The notes: a model not told the origin generated them from the letters alone. DNA of 13,451 nucleotides from an uncultured Clostridia bacterium (GCA_947628555.1 CANRAI010000022.1:1-13451), one strand, 5' to 3'. Shown: positions 1 through 7,561, numbered from the stretch's first letter. Program-made: numbers and translations.

Positions 1-374
1 GTTCCGCCCGCGCAGCTGCCGTTCATGCGCTGTTCGGTGCCGCCCGTGACGAAGATGATTGTGGCGTCCTCGCCTCCGAGTTCCACCGCCACGTCTGTTT
101 CGGGATAATACTTGCGTATGGCGATAAACGCAGCCTGCACCTCCTGCACAAATGCGACGCCGCTGCGCTGCGAAAGCCCAAGCCCCGCGCTGCCCGTCAT
201 AGCGACGGAAAATTCGCCCGTAAACTGTGCCCTTATTTTTTCGAGTTCGGAAAGAACGGTTTCCTTCACCTTAGAATAATGGCGTACGTAGGAGGTGTAT
301 AAGATTTTTTCGCCGTCGGTCACACTTGCCTTAACGGTTGTCGAACCGACGTCTATTCCGAGTAATTTTGTCAT
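1..374 (-). CDS. 2-hydroxyacyl-CoA dehydratase activase-like ATPase, N-terminal part (runs off the left edge)
   Basis: This is the first 124 codons of an ASKHA-fold (BadF/BadG/HgdC family) ATPase. Family members use ATP to drive one electron from a [4Fe-4S] cluster into a 2-hydroxyacyl-CoA dehydratase, in the cytoplasm of anaerobes. Visible motifs are the phosphate-binding GIDVGSTTVK (residues 6-15), ELGGEDATIIF (98-108) and MNGSCAGG (117-124). C121 sits where HgdC-type activators carry a cluster-ligand cysteine. The EQRMNGSCAGG wording resembles the large multidomain activases of about 1,400 residues more than the short 260-residue HgdC, but the rest lies outside the window, so size and substrate are unknown. 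The ATG at 374 starts the conserved MTKLLGIDVG but has no well-placed Shine-Dalgarno. An in-frame GTG at 386 has GGAG nine bases upstream and would add four residues. Confidence 0.85.
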   Translation of the reverse strand, partial: MTKLLGIDVGSTTVKASVTDGEKILYTSYVRHYSKVKETVLSELEKIRAQFTGEFSVAMTGSAGLGLSQRSGVAFVQEVQAAFIAIRKYYPETDVAVELGGEDATIIFVTGGTEQRMNGSCAGG

Positions 375-430
375 ATTTCCGCTCACGGCAAGGAGCTCCG
401 AAATTCACGGAAATCCTGCCGATTATATAG

Positions 431-459
431 ATTATAACAAATAAAAACGAACATTTCAA
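431..459 (-). promoter_or_regulatory. sigma-A promoter of the activase gene
   Basis: Read on the minus strand this is TTGAAA, a 17-base spacer, then TATAAT, with an extended TG one base before the -10 box. Ten of the twelve hexamer positions or better match the housekeeping consensus and the spacing is ideal. The start point should fall near 424, giving a leader of about 40-50 bases to the activase start. It lies between spoIIID and the activase, so the activase need not depend on sporulation transcription. Confidence 0.75.
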
Positions 460-540
460 TTTTATGAGCGGGTAATTTCTGTTAAATTATTATGAAATTT
501 TACAGTCAACACGGGTAATCGCAGGCAATTCTGCCATTCA

Positions 541-792
541 TTACCTGCCCTTGCCGTATTTGTTTTTGGTGGCTATTCCGCCGCGGATGTGTCTTTCCGA
601 CAAATTTTTGTCAAGCACGCGCCTTACTTCCGTATAAAGCGCCTTATCTATTCCTTTCAGCCTTTCCGTAACATCCTTATGCACGGTGGATTTGCTGACG
701 GCAAAATACTCGGCGGCGGCGCGCACGGTTGATTTCGTCTCTATTATATAAAGTCCTTCCTTTATTACCCTTATTGAGATGTAGTCCTGCAT
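541..792 (-). CDS. spoIIID: SpoIIID, sporulation transcription factor
   Basis: This is an 83-residue DNA-binding regulator of the mother cell. In Bacillus subtilis, SpoIIID is made under sigma-E, represses part of the sigma-E regulon and helps switch on sigK. The match is clear along the whole length. It opens MQDYISIRVIKEG. A helix-turn-helix follows at about residues 21-45, with the near-invariant VSKSTVHKDVTERL (32-45). A basic tail then carries RHIRGGIATKNKYGKGR (67-83). B. subtilis SpoIIID is about ten residues longer at the C-terminus, and the tail here ends in a basic cluster. The ATG at 792 is preceded by GGGAGAAG at good spacing. The gene is transcribed away from the large lipoprotein gene. 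No convincing terminator was seen downstream; only a 4-bp GGCA/TGCC hairpin lies near 520-535. Its presence argues that the organism forms spores. Confidence 0.95.
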   Translation of the reverse strand: MQDYISIRVIKEGLYIIETKSTVRAAAEYFAVSKSTVHKDVTERLKGIDKALYTEVRRVLDKNLSERHIRGGIATKNKYGKGR

Positions 793-829
793 TTTCGGCT
801 TCTCCCGTAACGACGTTGAACTTTACTAA

Positions 830-858
830 AATATATGTCGCCCGCCGTCGGGTTATGC
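830..858 (-). promoter_or_regulatory. candidate sigma-E-type promoter of spoIIID
   Basis: On the minus strand GCATAAC (852-858) is followed by a 14-base spacer and CATATATT (830-837). These compare with the Bacillus sigma-E boxes KMATATT and CATACAMT at five of seven and six of eight positions, with normal spacing. The predicted start near 823 gives a leader of about 30 bases that contains the GGGAGAAG ribosome site. This is a match by eye to a loose consensus, supported by the known sigma-E control of spoIIID in Bacillus. Confidence 0.45.
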
Positions 859-996
859 CGAATTTTGAAAGCCGCATAAAATAACCAGCTTATTGGGAAG
901 ACGTATAACGCCACCGCCTGAATGTATATACGAATGTGGGAAATTTTGAGAATTTGTGAAATATTTATGAAAGGTCGAAAAAACTTTAAATTATGC

Positions 997-1025
997 TTGC
1001 GTACGCGACATAAATATGATAATAT
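997..1025 (+). promoter_or_regulatory. weak candidate promoter region for the 997-residue lipoprotein gene
   Basis: An AT-rich stretch precedes the gene. TTGCGT (997-1002) can serve as a -35 box, with GATAAT (1018-1023, 15-base spacer) or TAATAT (1020-1025, 17-base spacer) as the -10 box; neither pair is strong. An 8-bp palindrome GCGTACGC (999-1006) overlaps the -35 side and could be an operator. Three tandem ACTAA units (1034-1048) lie in the leader. A sporulation-type reading with CATAAATA (1009-1016) as the -10 box is also possible, so the sigma factor is undecided. Confidence 0.3.
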
Positions 1026-1063
1026 ATATTTAGACTAAACTAAACTAAGCGAGGTTTACATTT

Positions 1064-4057
1064 ATGAGCAATTTGAGAAAATGGCTTGTTGTTGTACTCT
1101 CGGTTATGGTTACCGTTTTATGCGGCGTAGCCATTACCGCGTGCAACACCAATACGGACTGGCGGGTTCCGAAAGGCGGACTTGCAGCCGACAGCGGATA
1201 CGTTGCGCCGCCCGAAAAAACGGACGACCACTTTTATCACGAGGGTGAAAACCCCAACGATTTCGTTAATTCCGACGGCGGCTACGTGGTTAAAACGGTC
1301 AGCCTCGGCGGAATGCCCGTAAGCAATGTTACGGTCAGGGTAATCAACCCCGGCACAGGCATTACGCTTATCGAAGGTCTGACGCAAAACGGCGAAGTAA
1401 GGTTCAATATCGAACCGGGCGCATATAAGCTTGAATACGACCTCCCCGAAGGGTATTCCGAATCAGAGGATACGGTTCACGCGCTTTCGGCGGATAAGCT
1501 TTCCGTGACAACCGTATTCAGTTCAAGCGTAATCAAATCGACCGTTCCGGACGACCACCTTTACAGTCTCGGTGAAGTTATGTACGACTTCGAAGTTTCC
1601 AACCTCGACGGGGCTACAAGAAAGCTTTCCGATTTACTCCTCACAAAAAAAGTGGTTATAATCAACTTTTTCTTTACGAGCTGCTCCCCCTGCAGAGCCG
1701 AATTCCCCGCTCTTGAACAGGCTTACGAGCTTTATAAGGAGGACGTCGAAGTTGTCGCGCTTGCGGATAGCGGGAAAGATTCCGCCGCTTCAGTAAAGGG
1801 CTTCCAAGGCACTTTCCAAGCAGAATCTGCGGACAGCATTAACCCCATAAGACTTACGTTTTTTATGGCTTTGGATTCGATAAATCTCCATAACCGCTTT
1901 GGCGTAAACGCCTTCCCCACCACCATTGTCGTTGACCGGTACGGCGTCATCGCCGACGCGCATGAAAACAGTCAGCCTTCGACCGAATGGTGGAAAGCGT
2001 TGTTTAAGCTGTATTGTTCGGACGATTATCAGCAGAATATAGTTTCGGACGTCGGCGGAAACGAAGAACAAGAGCCAGTTGCACCCGGCGCGGATATCGA
2101 TCCTATGCCCGAAGATCAGAATTTGCTTAAAGAAGCTCTTCTGCACGAATCGATGAAAGATAACCCCCATTACAATGATATTAAAATTTACGGTCCCGAT
2201 AAAGGTAGCCGCGACGAAAAATACAACTGGCCCTATCATATAGCGCAGGACGAAGAGGGAAGCAAATACCTGACCCCTGCAAACTTGACCGTAAATAATT
2301 CCTGGGCAATTGTTAAAACTGACATAACTCTCGAAAAAAACGAAACGCTTTCCATAGAGGTTAACTATAACACAGAGGAAAACGGTGACTTGCTTTATAT
2401 AATTTTAAACCAGTCCAACGAATTATACCATGTGCTTTCAGGCAACTCCGGCGGATGGCAGGAGATTACCCTTTACTCCTCAACCCGAAGAACGAGCGTA
2501 AACATATCAATAACATTCTCCAAGAACCTGCAACTGACGGTTGAGGACGAATTCTTAGGGCTAAGAAATCTCCGTATCGAAAAGCTTGATCTAAACTCAA
2601 AGGACGCTTTGGACATACGCACAGACGCCGCCTCAAAAAACGAAGACGACAGCATAAGTTTTGAAGACGTATATCTGCAAAGCGAAGGCGACGGTTTCTA
2701 CCATGTGCAAGTCGGCGATGTCCCCCAAGACAACGACCCTATTCTGTTTACGGATATTATGGAAACGTCTTTTTACATGGAGCAGCATCTTAAAGGCTAT
2801 ACTCTTTACAACGACAGCGCGGTTGCCTTGCCCCTCTCAATATACAATCTCTGCTATTGGCGTTTCAACGACTATACTAAGAATGAAGTATTTATCAAGC
2901 TGACAGACGATGATACTTTGGATAAGAAATACACCGACATCATTATAGACAGTTTCTATATCCAGGACGGCTCGGAAGCTACCGTTCCCGTAACGGAAGA
3001 CTTAAAAGAAGTTCTTAAAGCGTTCGTTAAGGCCATTTCGGACGGCAGCAAACTTAACTTCCAGGATACTGCGCAAGTGACGAACGACACCTGGCTTGAA
3101 CTGTGCCATTACTTCAGCATGGAAGGTCAGGGCGACCATACCGCAAAGGATCACGTTTGCCGTGCGACAACGAATATCGGCGCGGGAAGAACAATGACCT
3201 ATGCAATTGAACTTAAAGAAGGCAAAAGGGAAATAGACACTACCCAAGCGACGAGGAAGAACCACGCGGGCGGTCTGTTCTATAAATTCACCGCTCCCAA
3301 AGCGGGCGTATATTCCTTCAAATCGATAGGCGAGCGCGACCCCAACGGTCCCGATCCCATGATTTTAATGTGGAAAGAAGACGCGGACGTATATGGCTCT
3401 GACTATATAGAAAATGACGACTCGTTAAGCGTTGAGGACGCCCTTATAAACCCCACCACTAATTTCTGCTTAATGTTTTATCTTGAAGAAGGGGAAACCA
3501 TTTGTCCTCAGCTTACTACCCAATCCACCGAGATTGTAGGCAAATACGAAATCGAAATCAAATACGAAGGCGAAAGCCACTATGAGCTTGAAGTCGCAAC
3601 CACCGGCGGCGGCTTGTGGACTTATGACAGGAGCAACAACGTTTACTATATGGCGGTAGAGGCAGGCAGAAACACTTACGACGGTAAATATTATAACATT
3701 AACGACGGACAGTACTGCTCGCCTATGTACATCGATTTCATTCACAGGAATTTCTTCGACCAGAACCAAAATTCTTTGAAAGACATGATCGATCATGGCG
3801 AATTCGACCTTGCAAACAAAGGCAGCGGAAACTTTACCGGCAAGATGAACGAGTATTATCTGAATGCAACTTCGAAGGATAAGGATGATCCTACCTACGG
3901 CATGATTGAGGCTGACGACGACCTGGTAAAGATATTAAGCGTATTTGCGCAGATTATACAAGACGACCAAGGTTCAGACGTTAAATCCCGCATTTGGGAA
4001 TCGTTTGCTTGCTACTACCATTACTACGGTGCAGATACTTGGGTAGATATGGAATAA
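1064..4057 (+). CDS. large lipoprotein with prealbumin-like and TlpA/thioredoxin-like domains
   Basis: This is a 997-residue exported lipoprotein. The signal peptide (1-26) has a basic start, a hydrophobic core and the lipobox ITAC, with C27 as the lipidated cysteine. A small prealbumin-like beta domain follows (about 73-155). A TlpA/redoxin-like domain comes next (about 165-315), with the active-site motif CSPC at 207-210 in FFFTSCSPCRAEFP and the cis-proline in FPTTIVVDRYG (P285). This predicts thiol-disulfide exchange outside the membrane; no DsbD/CcdA-type partner lies in the window. The rest alternates beta-sandwich-like regions (about 385-508 and 700-835, the second containing YKFTAPKAGVYSF) with two copies of an unrecognised domain (543-688 and 858-989), each ending in W-x3-C-x-Y. 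The ATG at 1064 has GAGG nine bases upstream. A strong terminator follows, so it is probably transcribed alone. Substrate and partners are unknown. Lipoprotein and redoxin calls are firm; the remaining domain calls are inference. Confidence 0.88.
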   Translation: MSNLRKWLVVVLSVMVTVLCGVAITACNTNTDWRVPKGGLAADSGYVAPPEKTDDHFYHEGENPNDFVNSDGGYVVKTVSLGGMPVSNVTVRVINPGTGITLIEGLTQNGEVRFNIEPGAYKLEYDLPEGYSESEDTVHALSADKLSVTTVFSSSVIKSTVPDDHLYSLGEVMYDFEVSNLDGATRKLSDLLLTKKVVIINFFFTSCSPCRAEFPALEQAYELYKEDVEVVALADSGKDSAASVKGFQGTFQAESADSINPIRLTFFMALDSINLHNRFGVNAFPTTIVVDRYGVIADAHENSQPSTEWWKALFKLYCSDDYQQNIVSDVGGNEEQEPVAPGADIDPMPEDQNLLKEALLHESMKDNPHYNDIKIYGPDKGSRDEKYNWPYHIAQDEEGSKYLTPANLTVNNSWAIVKTDITLEKNETLSIEVNYNTEENGDLLYIILNQSNELYHVLSGNSGGWQEITLYSSTRRTSVNISITFSKNLQLTVEDEFLGLRNLRIEKLDLNSKDALDIRTDAASKNEDDSISFEDVYLQSEGDGFYHVQVGDVPQDNDPILFTDIMETSFYMEQHLKGYTLYNDSAVALPLSIYNLCYWRFNDYTKNEVFIKLTDDDTLDKKYTDIIIDSFYIQDGSEATVPVTEDLKEVLKAFVKAISDGSKLNFQDTAQVTNDTWLELCHYFSMEGQGDHTAKDHVCRATTNIGAGRTMTYAIELKEGKREIDTTQATRKNHAGGLFYKFTAPKAGVYSFKSIGERDPNGPDPMILMWKEDADVYGSDYIENDDSLSVEDALINPTTNFCLMFYLEEGETICPQLTTQSTEIVGKYEIEIKYEGESHYELEVATTGGGLWTYDRSNNVYYMAVEAGRNTYDGKYYNINDGQYCSPMYIDFIHRNFFDQNQNSLKDMIDHGEFDLANKGSGNFTGKMNEYYLNATSKDKDDPTYGMIEADDDLVKILSVFAQIIQDDQGSDVKSRIWESFACYYHYYGADTWVDME

Positions 4058-4075
4058 TTTGCCTGAATATTTCTG

Positions 4076-4105
4076 AACGCCCTTCGGCAAACGCCGAAGG
4101 GCGTT
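4076..4105 (+). terminator. rho-independent terminator of the 997-residue lipoprotein gene
   Basis: A perfect 13-bp stem (AACGCCCTTCGGC at 4076-4088 pairing with 4093-4105) closes a four-base loop. It starts 19 bases after the stop codon. The downstream T run is short (TTTCAT), but the stem is very stable. Transcription from the first lipoprotein gene should largely end here. Confidence 0.75.
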
Positions 4106-4134
4106 TCATAAAAACAGGTCTGCGTTTACTGTAT

Positions 4135-4155
4135 GTTTATAATACCGTTATAAAC
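4135..4155. repeat. interrupted palindrome, possible operator
   Basis: GTTTATAA (4135-4142) and its exact reverse complement TTATAAAC (4148-4155) are separated by TACCG. The arms are AT-rich and no T run follows, so this does not look like a terminator. It lies in the 277-base gap between the first two lipoprotein genes, about 120 bases upstream of the next promoter. No other gene or RNA was recognised in the gap; it otherwise holds a weak TTTTGA/TCAAAA hairpin (4229-4246). Confidence 0.4.
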
Positions 4156-4274
4156 TCATAGAATCCCTTATCGGCTATTTGGGTATATGGAGCGAAGCGC
4201 AAAGCCTGGCGGCTGCCAAACTTGCAAATTTTGAAAAAAATCAAAACTTTCACAAGGTTTTCTGTTTCAAACTA

Positions 4275-4303
4275 TTGCCTATTTATTTAATATGTAATAT
4301 AAT
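4275..4303 (+). promoter_or_regulatory. sigma-A promoter of the 160-residue lipoprotein gene
   Basis: TTGCCT (4275-4280), a 17-base spacer and TATAAT (4298-4303). The -10 box is perfect and the spacing ideal. The predicted start near 4310 leaves a leader of about 25 bases that contains GGAGG (4323-4327). Confidence 0.75.
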
Positions 4304-4334
4304 ATATCTATAAAAATTCTTTGGAGGATATAAA

Positions 4335-4817
4335 ATGCAAAAAGTTTTTAAACGGGTTGCGATAGCTCTTTTGGCGCTTGCCGCGACAATATGTACGGTG
4401 GTTTTGGCGGCATGCCAGCCAAACGATGATAAGACTGACAACGGTTCTACCACGGACGGAAAAACAATTACTTTTACCATAAATGACGAAAAAGGTAATC
4501 CAATTGACGGTACTACTTTCGGTGAAGATTTGTATGATCCGAACTCGCATCAAGTTTATCTTCAATTCTGTATCAGTGGAAATGAAGGACAATGTTGTGG
4601 TAAAACTCCCAACGTCGACAAAGACGGTAAGGCTACAATTGAAAGAGCGGATCTCAAAACTTTTCTTGAAGAACAGAAAATTGCGGATATAAATTCGGCT
4701 AAACTTGATTTGCATGTTATACGTGTTGAGAAAAAAGGATATAGCAAAGATTATAATACATATACTTTTGGCGAAATGCCCAATAATATAGTGATAACGC
4801 TTAAAAAGGCAGACTAA
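4335..4817 (+). CDS. small lipoprotein with a single prealbumin-like domain
   Basis: This is a 160-residue exported lipoprotein of unknown function. It has a basic start (KVFKR), a long hydrophobic segment and the lipobox LAAC, with C27 lipidated. A polar linker rich in D, N and T follows (29-43), then one beta-rich module (about 43-160). The module opens TITFTINDEKGNPIDG and ends with KKGYSKDYNTYTFGEMPNN. The same opening and KGY...FG.MPN ending recur in the 870-residue protein encoded downstream (137-263), so the two are related modules. Three more cysteines (C79, C87, C88) could form a disulfide or bind metal. The start is firm: GGAGG lies seven bases before the ATG under a good promoter. 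By eye its third codon positions are richer in A and T than those of the flanking genes. It could be a free version of a domain used by the larger protein. Confidence 0.85.
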   Translation: MQKVFKRVAIALLALAATICTVVLAACQPNDDKTDNGSTTDGKTITFTINDEKGNPIDGTTFGEDLYDPNSHQVYLQFCISGNEGQCCGKTPNVDKDGKATIERADLKTFLEEQKIADINSAKLDLHVIRVEKKGYSKDYNTYTFGEMPNNIVITLKKAD

Positions 4818-4851
4818 GCGCGCGCCGTAAATATTAACGAATAATAAAATT

Positions 4852-4880
4852 TTGTATCCGCCGCAAGAGCGGCGGATAAT
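4852..4880 (+). promoter_or_regulatory. possible promoter of the 870-residue lipoprotein gene, overlapping a terminator
   Basis: TTGTAT (4852-4857), a 17-base spacer and GATAAT (4875-4880). The -35 box is poor (three of six) and the -10 box good (five of six). The spacer is the terminator hairpin of the gene upstream. The predicted start near 4887 would give a leader of about 34 bases. The gap holds no better promoter, so the alternative is read-through from 4298. Confidence 0.3.
4855..4878 (+). terminator. rho-independent terminator after the 160-residue lipoprotein gene
   Basis: A 10-bp stem (TATCCGCCGC, 4855-4864, pairing with 4869-4878) closes the loop AAGA and is followed by ATTTTAT. 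It sits 37 bases after the stop codon and 42 bases before the next start. The T run is interrupted, so partial read-through into the 870-residue gene is possible. Confidence 0.7.
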
Positions 4881-4920
4881 TTTATAAAAAATTCAACATA
4901 TAAAATAAAAAGGAGAAAAA

Positions 4921-7533
4921 ATGAAGAAGAAAAAAATTTTCATCGCGCTTCTCGCTTCTCTGTGTATTTCGGCGGGAGCGGCCGGACTTGCAGCATGTAA
5001 ACCTGACGGCGCCGAGGGGCGCGATTCCGCGCTTTACAATCTGTATCAGAAGTATTGCGAAACGACGGATTCCCCCGCTTCCTATGAAGAATGGCTCGGG
5101 CAAGTCCTTGCAAGCATCGGGCAGCCCGGCGAACCCGGTAACCCCGGCGAACCCGGCGAACCCGGGGAACAGGGCGACCCCGGCGAGGACGGAGAAGACG
5201 GGCTTGACGGCGACGGAATTGAGGACATCACTTTAAGAGAGATAGACGGCAAGCAATATTTCGAATTTAAGTTCACAAGCGGCAAAATCATAAGAATAGC
5301 CGCGGACGGATCCGAAAAAATTGTCTCCCCCTCCTTTACAATCAAAGCTGTGGATCAGAACGGCGACCCCGTCAAAAACGCTTATTTCAACATAAGCTAT
5401 TACGACAATACAACATACACGTCAGTATATTTGAAAGAGGACGGCAAAACAGCGACCGAAAGAGCGGACGCGTACGCTTTTAAGACAAACAGCAAGGGCG
5501 TCGCTACTTTCTATTGCTTTGACATTGATTTGGATAAAAAATATACTGCTTGCCCCGCGTCCGAGGAGTCGATAAATATAAAAGGAGTTACCGCTATTCC
5601 CAAAGGCTATGACACAGATTTCGGAGAATCCTTCGGAATGCCAAACACTTCCGTGGATTTCACCAAAGGCGAGGACAATAATTTTACTGCCGACGCAAAA
5701 TTCATATTGAGTAACAGCTGGCAGAACTTGTACGACCCTTCCAGCGACCTTCAATACAAACGTTACGTTCCCGATTTAGCCAAACCCGACGAAATAAAGG
5801 TTGACTATTCTCCCTATGTCAAAAAAGCGGCTAAGGGCAGATATAACTACTTTACATTTGCCCCCCGCACGAATATACCGGCAGGCGATAATGATGTTGA
5901 AGAATATAACGCGCTTATGAATAAGGCGGCTTCCGGCATTTACAGATTAAGCTGGAAAGCAAACAGGTCGAGCGCAAACGTCGATCTTAGGTATTACAAC
6001 TTCGAAACCGGCAACTATTTTGTATTTAATGAGGACAAATCTCCCTCCGACACGCTTATAATTCAGCGTTCGGGTATGGCGCCGACAGACGAAAGCGCTC
6101 TTCAAGCGGAATATAACAAATATGTTCAAGTTTCAGGCGATACGCCTTATGCTGCCTGGCTGGAAGAATACAAGGCTACTTTCTCTGGCGGAAATTATAT
6201 AGATATAGAAGTTAATTCAGATCAGGCTACTAAGTCATTCAGTTTAGCATTCATTTCAGACTCCAACTGTGAAGTTACAATATCCGTCGAAAGAATAGGC
6301 GACGTTGCCCAATGGACGGACGAATCCAATGAAATCGACTGCCCTCCCAACGCTCCAAAAGAAATCGATAAGGAAGGCAGCGTAAAGGACGTTCCGCTCG
6401 ACGCGAAAGTAGTCAAGGGAAGCGACAATTACTATCACTTAAACGACGCCAACGGCCCTGTAATTTACGTACAGCTTAAAAAAGCCACGCGCGTAAATCC
6501 CAACTCTATGGAATATCTTGCAGCTTATCCCATAGACAATCCCGGGCCCGGCAGCGATCCCAGCCAACCTACGACAGGGTCAGTATTTATATATACCGAG
6601 AACAGATTCGACGAAGCTACAAACTCGGGCGTACACGTTCACACCGACTATACGAAAGTAGTAACAGGCTACGCAGCCAAAGCTAACAGCGACGGGCTTT
6701 ACCGCGTAAACGACCTGTTATTGCAGGTTTTGAAGAACTATTGCAGCAGCTTCTTCTCCTACGGTGAATCTTATTGGGTTGCAGCTTGCAGCTACTACGG
6801 TCCCGTTCCTGACGGCACGGAAAACGCGCCTTACGAAATAGAAAATTTAAACACCGACGGCGAATTCGAGGGCACATTAAATTCAAGCGGCAAGACATAC
6901 TTCGTATATAAACCCCAAACCGAAGGCTACTACGGATTTACGGCGACAACGCAAGGAGTTTCGCTTGAAATTACCCACGACGGCGTAACGGAAATCGACG
7001 ACACCTATTATATGCACTTGAACGCTCTTGAAGAATTTGTATTCAGCGCAAGCGGCACAGCCGGAAAAGTAAATCTTCACGTGATTTCTCTCAGCGCAAA
7101 CACTATAATAGCATGGTCGTCCAACGGCAATTTGGAAAGCGGCACGGAAGAACACCCCATAGAAGTCAAGGCGGCTCACAACGGCGTAACACTTGTCTCA
7201 ATCGACCATACCGCTTATAATCAGCCCATTCACGTATCTCTGTATGTTTTGTTCGGCGGCGACGGCACATATAAATTAACCGTTTACGGCAGCAGTAATG
7301 CCGTTGTGAGCGATGAAAAAAACGAAAATATCATAGATAAAAATTTCATTCTTATCCATGAAAAAACAACTCAGAAAATTACTATTGACTGCCCCAATGA
7401 CGGATATTTCTATATCAAGATTACGAAAGTAAACGACTCAACCGAAGCTACCGCTTCCGCGGTTTCAAAATCGTACGCGGCGGCTTTAAAAGAAGAGGAC
7501 AAAATCGTTTCTGAGAACAAGAAAAATTTCTGA
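4921..7533 (+). CDS. large lipoprotein with collagen-like stalk and repeated beta domains
   Basis: This is an 870-residue exported lipoprotein of unknown function. The signal peptide is K-rich with lipobox LAAC (C26 lipidated). A short helical-looking segment ALYNLYQKYCETTDSPASY-EEWL (37-59) comes next, then ten Gly-x-y triplets (67-96, mostly GEP, GDP and GED). The stalk leads into GIEDITLREIDGKQYFEF..GKIIRIA, the kind of small motif that often caps such stalks in Gram-positive surface proteins. A prealbumin-like module follows (137-263), related to the small lipoprotein encoded upstream. Next is a beta-sandwich-like region (about 295-460) that contains a second Y.KY...YAAWL segment (397-413). 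Then come one copy of the W-x3-C-x-Y domain (502-627) and further beta regions (640-790). AGGAG lies five bases before the ATG. No catalytic motif was recognised; binding or cell-surface scaffolding is a guess. Confidence 0.87.
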   Translation: MKKKKIFIALLASLCISAGAAGLAACKPDGAEGRDSALYNLYQKYCETTDSPASYEEWLGQVLASIGQPGEPGNPGEPGEPGEQGDPGEDGEDGLDGDGIEDITLREIDGKQYFEFKFTSGKIIRIAADGSEKIVSPSFTIKAVDQNGDPVKNAYFNISYYDNTTYTSVYLKEDGKTATERADAYAFKTNSKGVATFYCFDIDLDKKYTACPASEESINIKGVTAIPKGYDTDFGESFGMPNTSVDFTKGEDNNFTADAKFILSNSWQNLYDPSSDLQYKRYVPDLAKPDEIKVDYSPYVKKAAKGRYNYFTFAPRTNIPAGDNDVEEYNALMNKAASGIYRLSWKANRSSANVDLRYYNFETGNYFVFNEDKSPSDTLIIQRSGMAPTDESALQAEYNKYVQVSGDTPYAAWLEEYKATFSGGNYIDIEVNSDQATKSFSLAFISDSNCEVTISVERIGDVAQWTDESNEIDCPPNAPKEIDKEGSVKDVPLDAKVVKGSDNYYHLNDANGPVIYVQLKKATRVNPNSMEYLAAYPIDNPGPGSDPSQPTTGSVFIYTENRFDEATNSGVHVHTDYTKVVTGYAAKANSDGLYRVNDLLLQVLKNYCSSFFSYGESYWVAACSYYGPVPDGTENAPYEIENLNTDGEFEGTLNSSGKTYFVYKPQTEGYYGFTATTQGVSLEITHDGVTEIDDTYYMHLNALEEFVFSASGTAGKVNLHVISLSANTIIAWSSNGNLESGTEEHPIEVKAAHNGVTLVSIDHTAYNQPIHVSLYVLFGGDGTYKLTVYGSSNAVVSDEKNENIIDKNFILIHEKTTQKITIDCPNDGYFYIKITKVNDSTEATASAVSKSYAAALKEEDKIVSENKKNF
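5119..5217 (+). repeat. collagen-like Gly-x-y coding repeat
   Basis: Eleven consecutive glycines fall every third residue, from G67 to G97 of the 870-residue lipoprotein, built from repeated 9-bp units close to GGCGAACCC. Proline dominates the y position in the first half, then aspartate takes over. A stretch this short probably forms a rigid trimeric or extended spacer between the membrane anchor and the globular part. Confidence 0.85.
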
Positions 7534-7561
7534 GAAAAGCCTGACGGCAATTATTCAAACA

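Noticed and set aside
677..877. A 66-codon minus-strand frame overlapping spoIIID
   Set aside because: It overlaps spoIIID in another frame, while SpoIIID is recognised along its whole length.
4308..4715. A 135-codon minus-strand frame over the small lipoprotein gene
   Set aside because: The plus-strand gene has a promoter, ribosome site, signal peptide and lipobox; the antisense frame has none of these.
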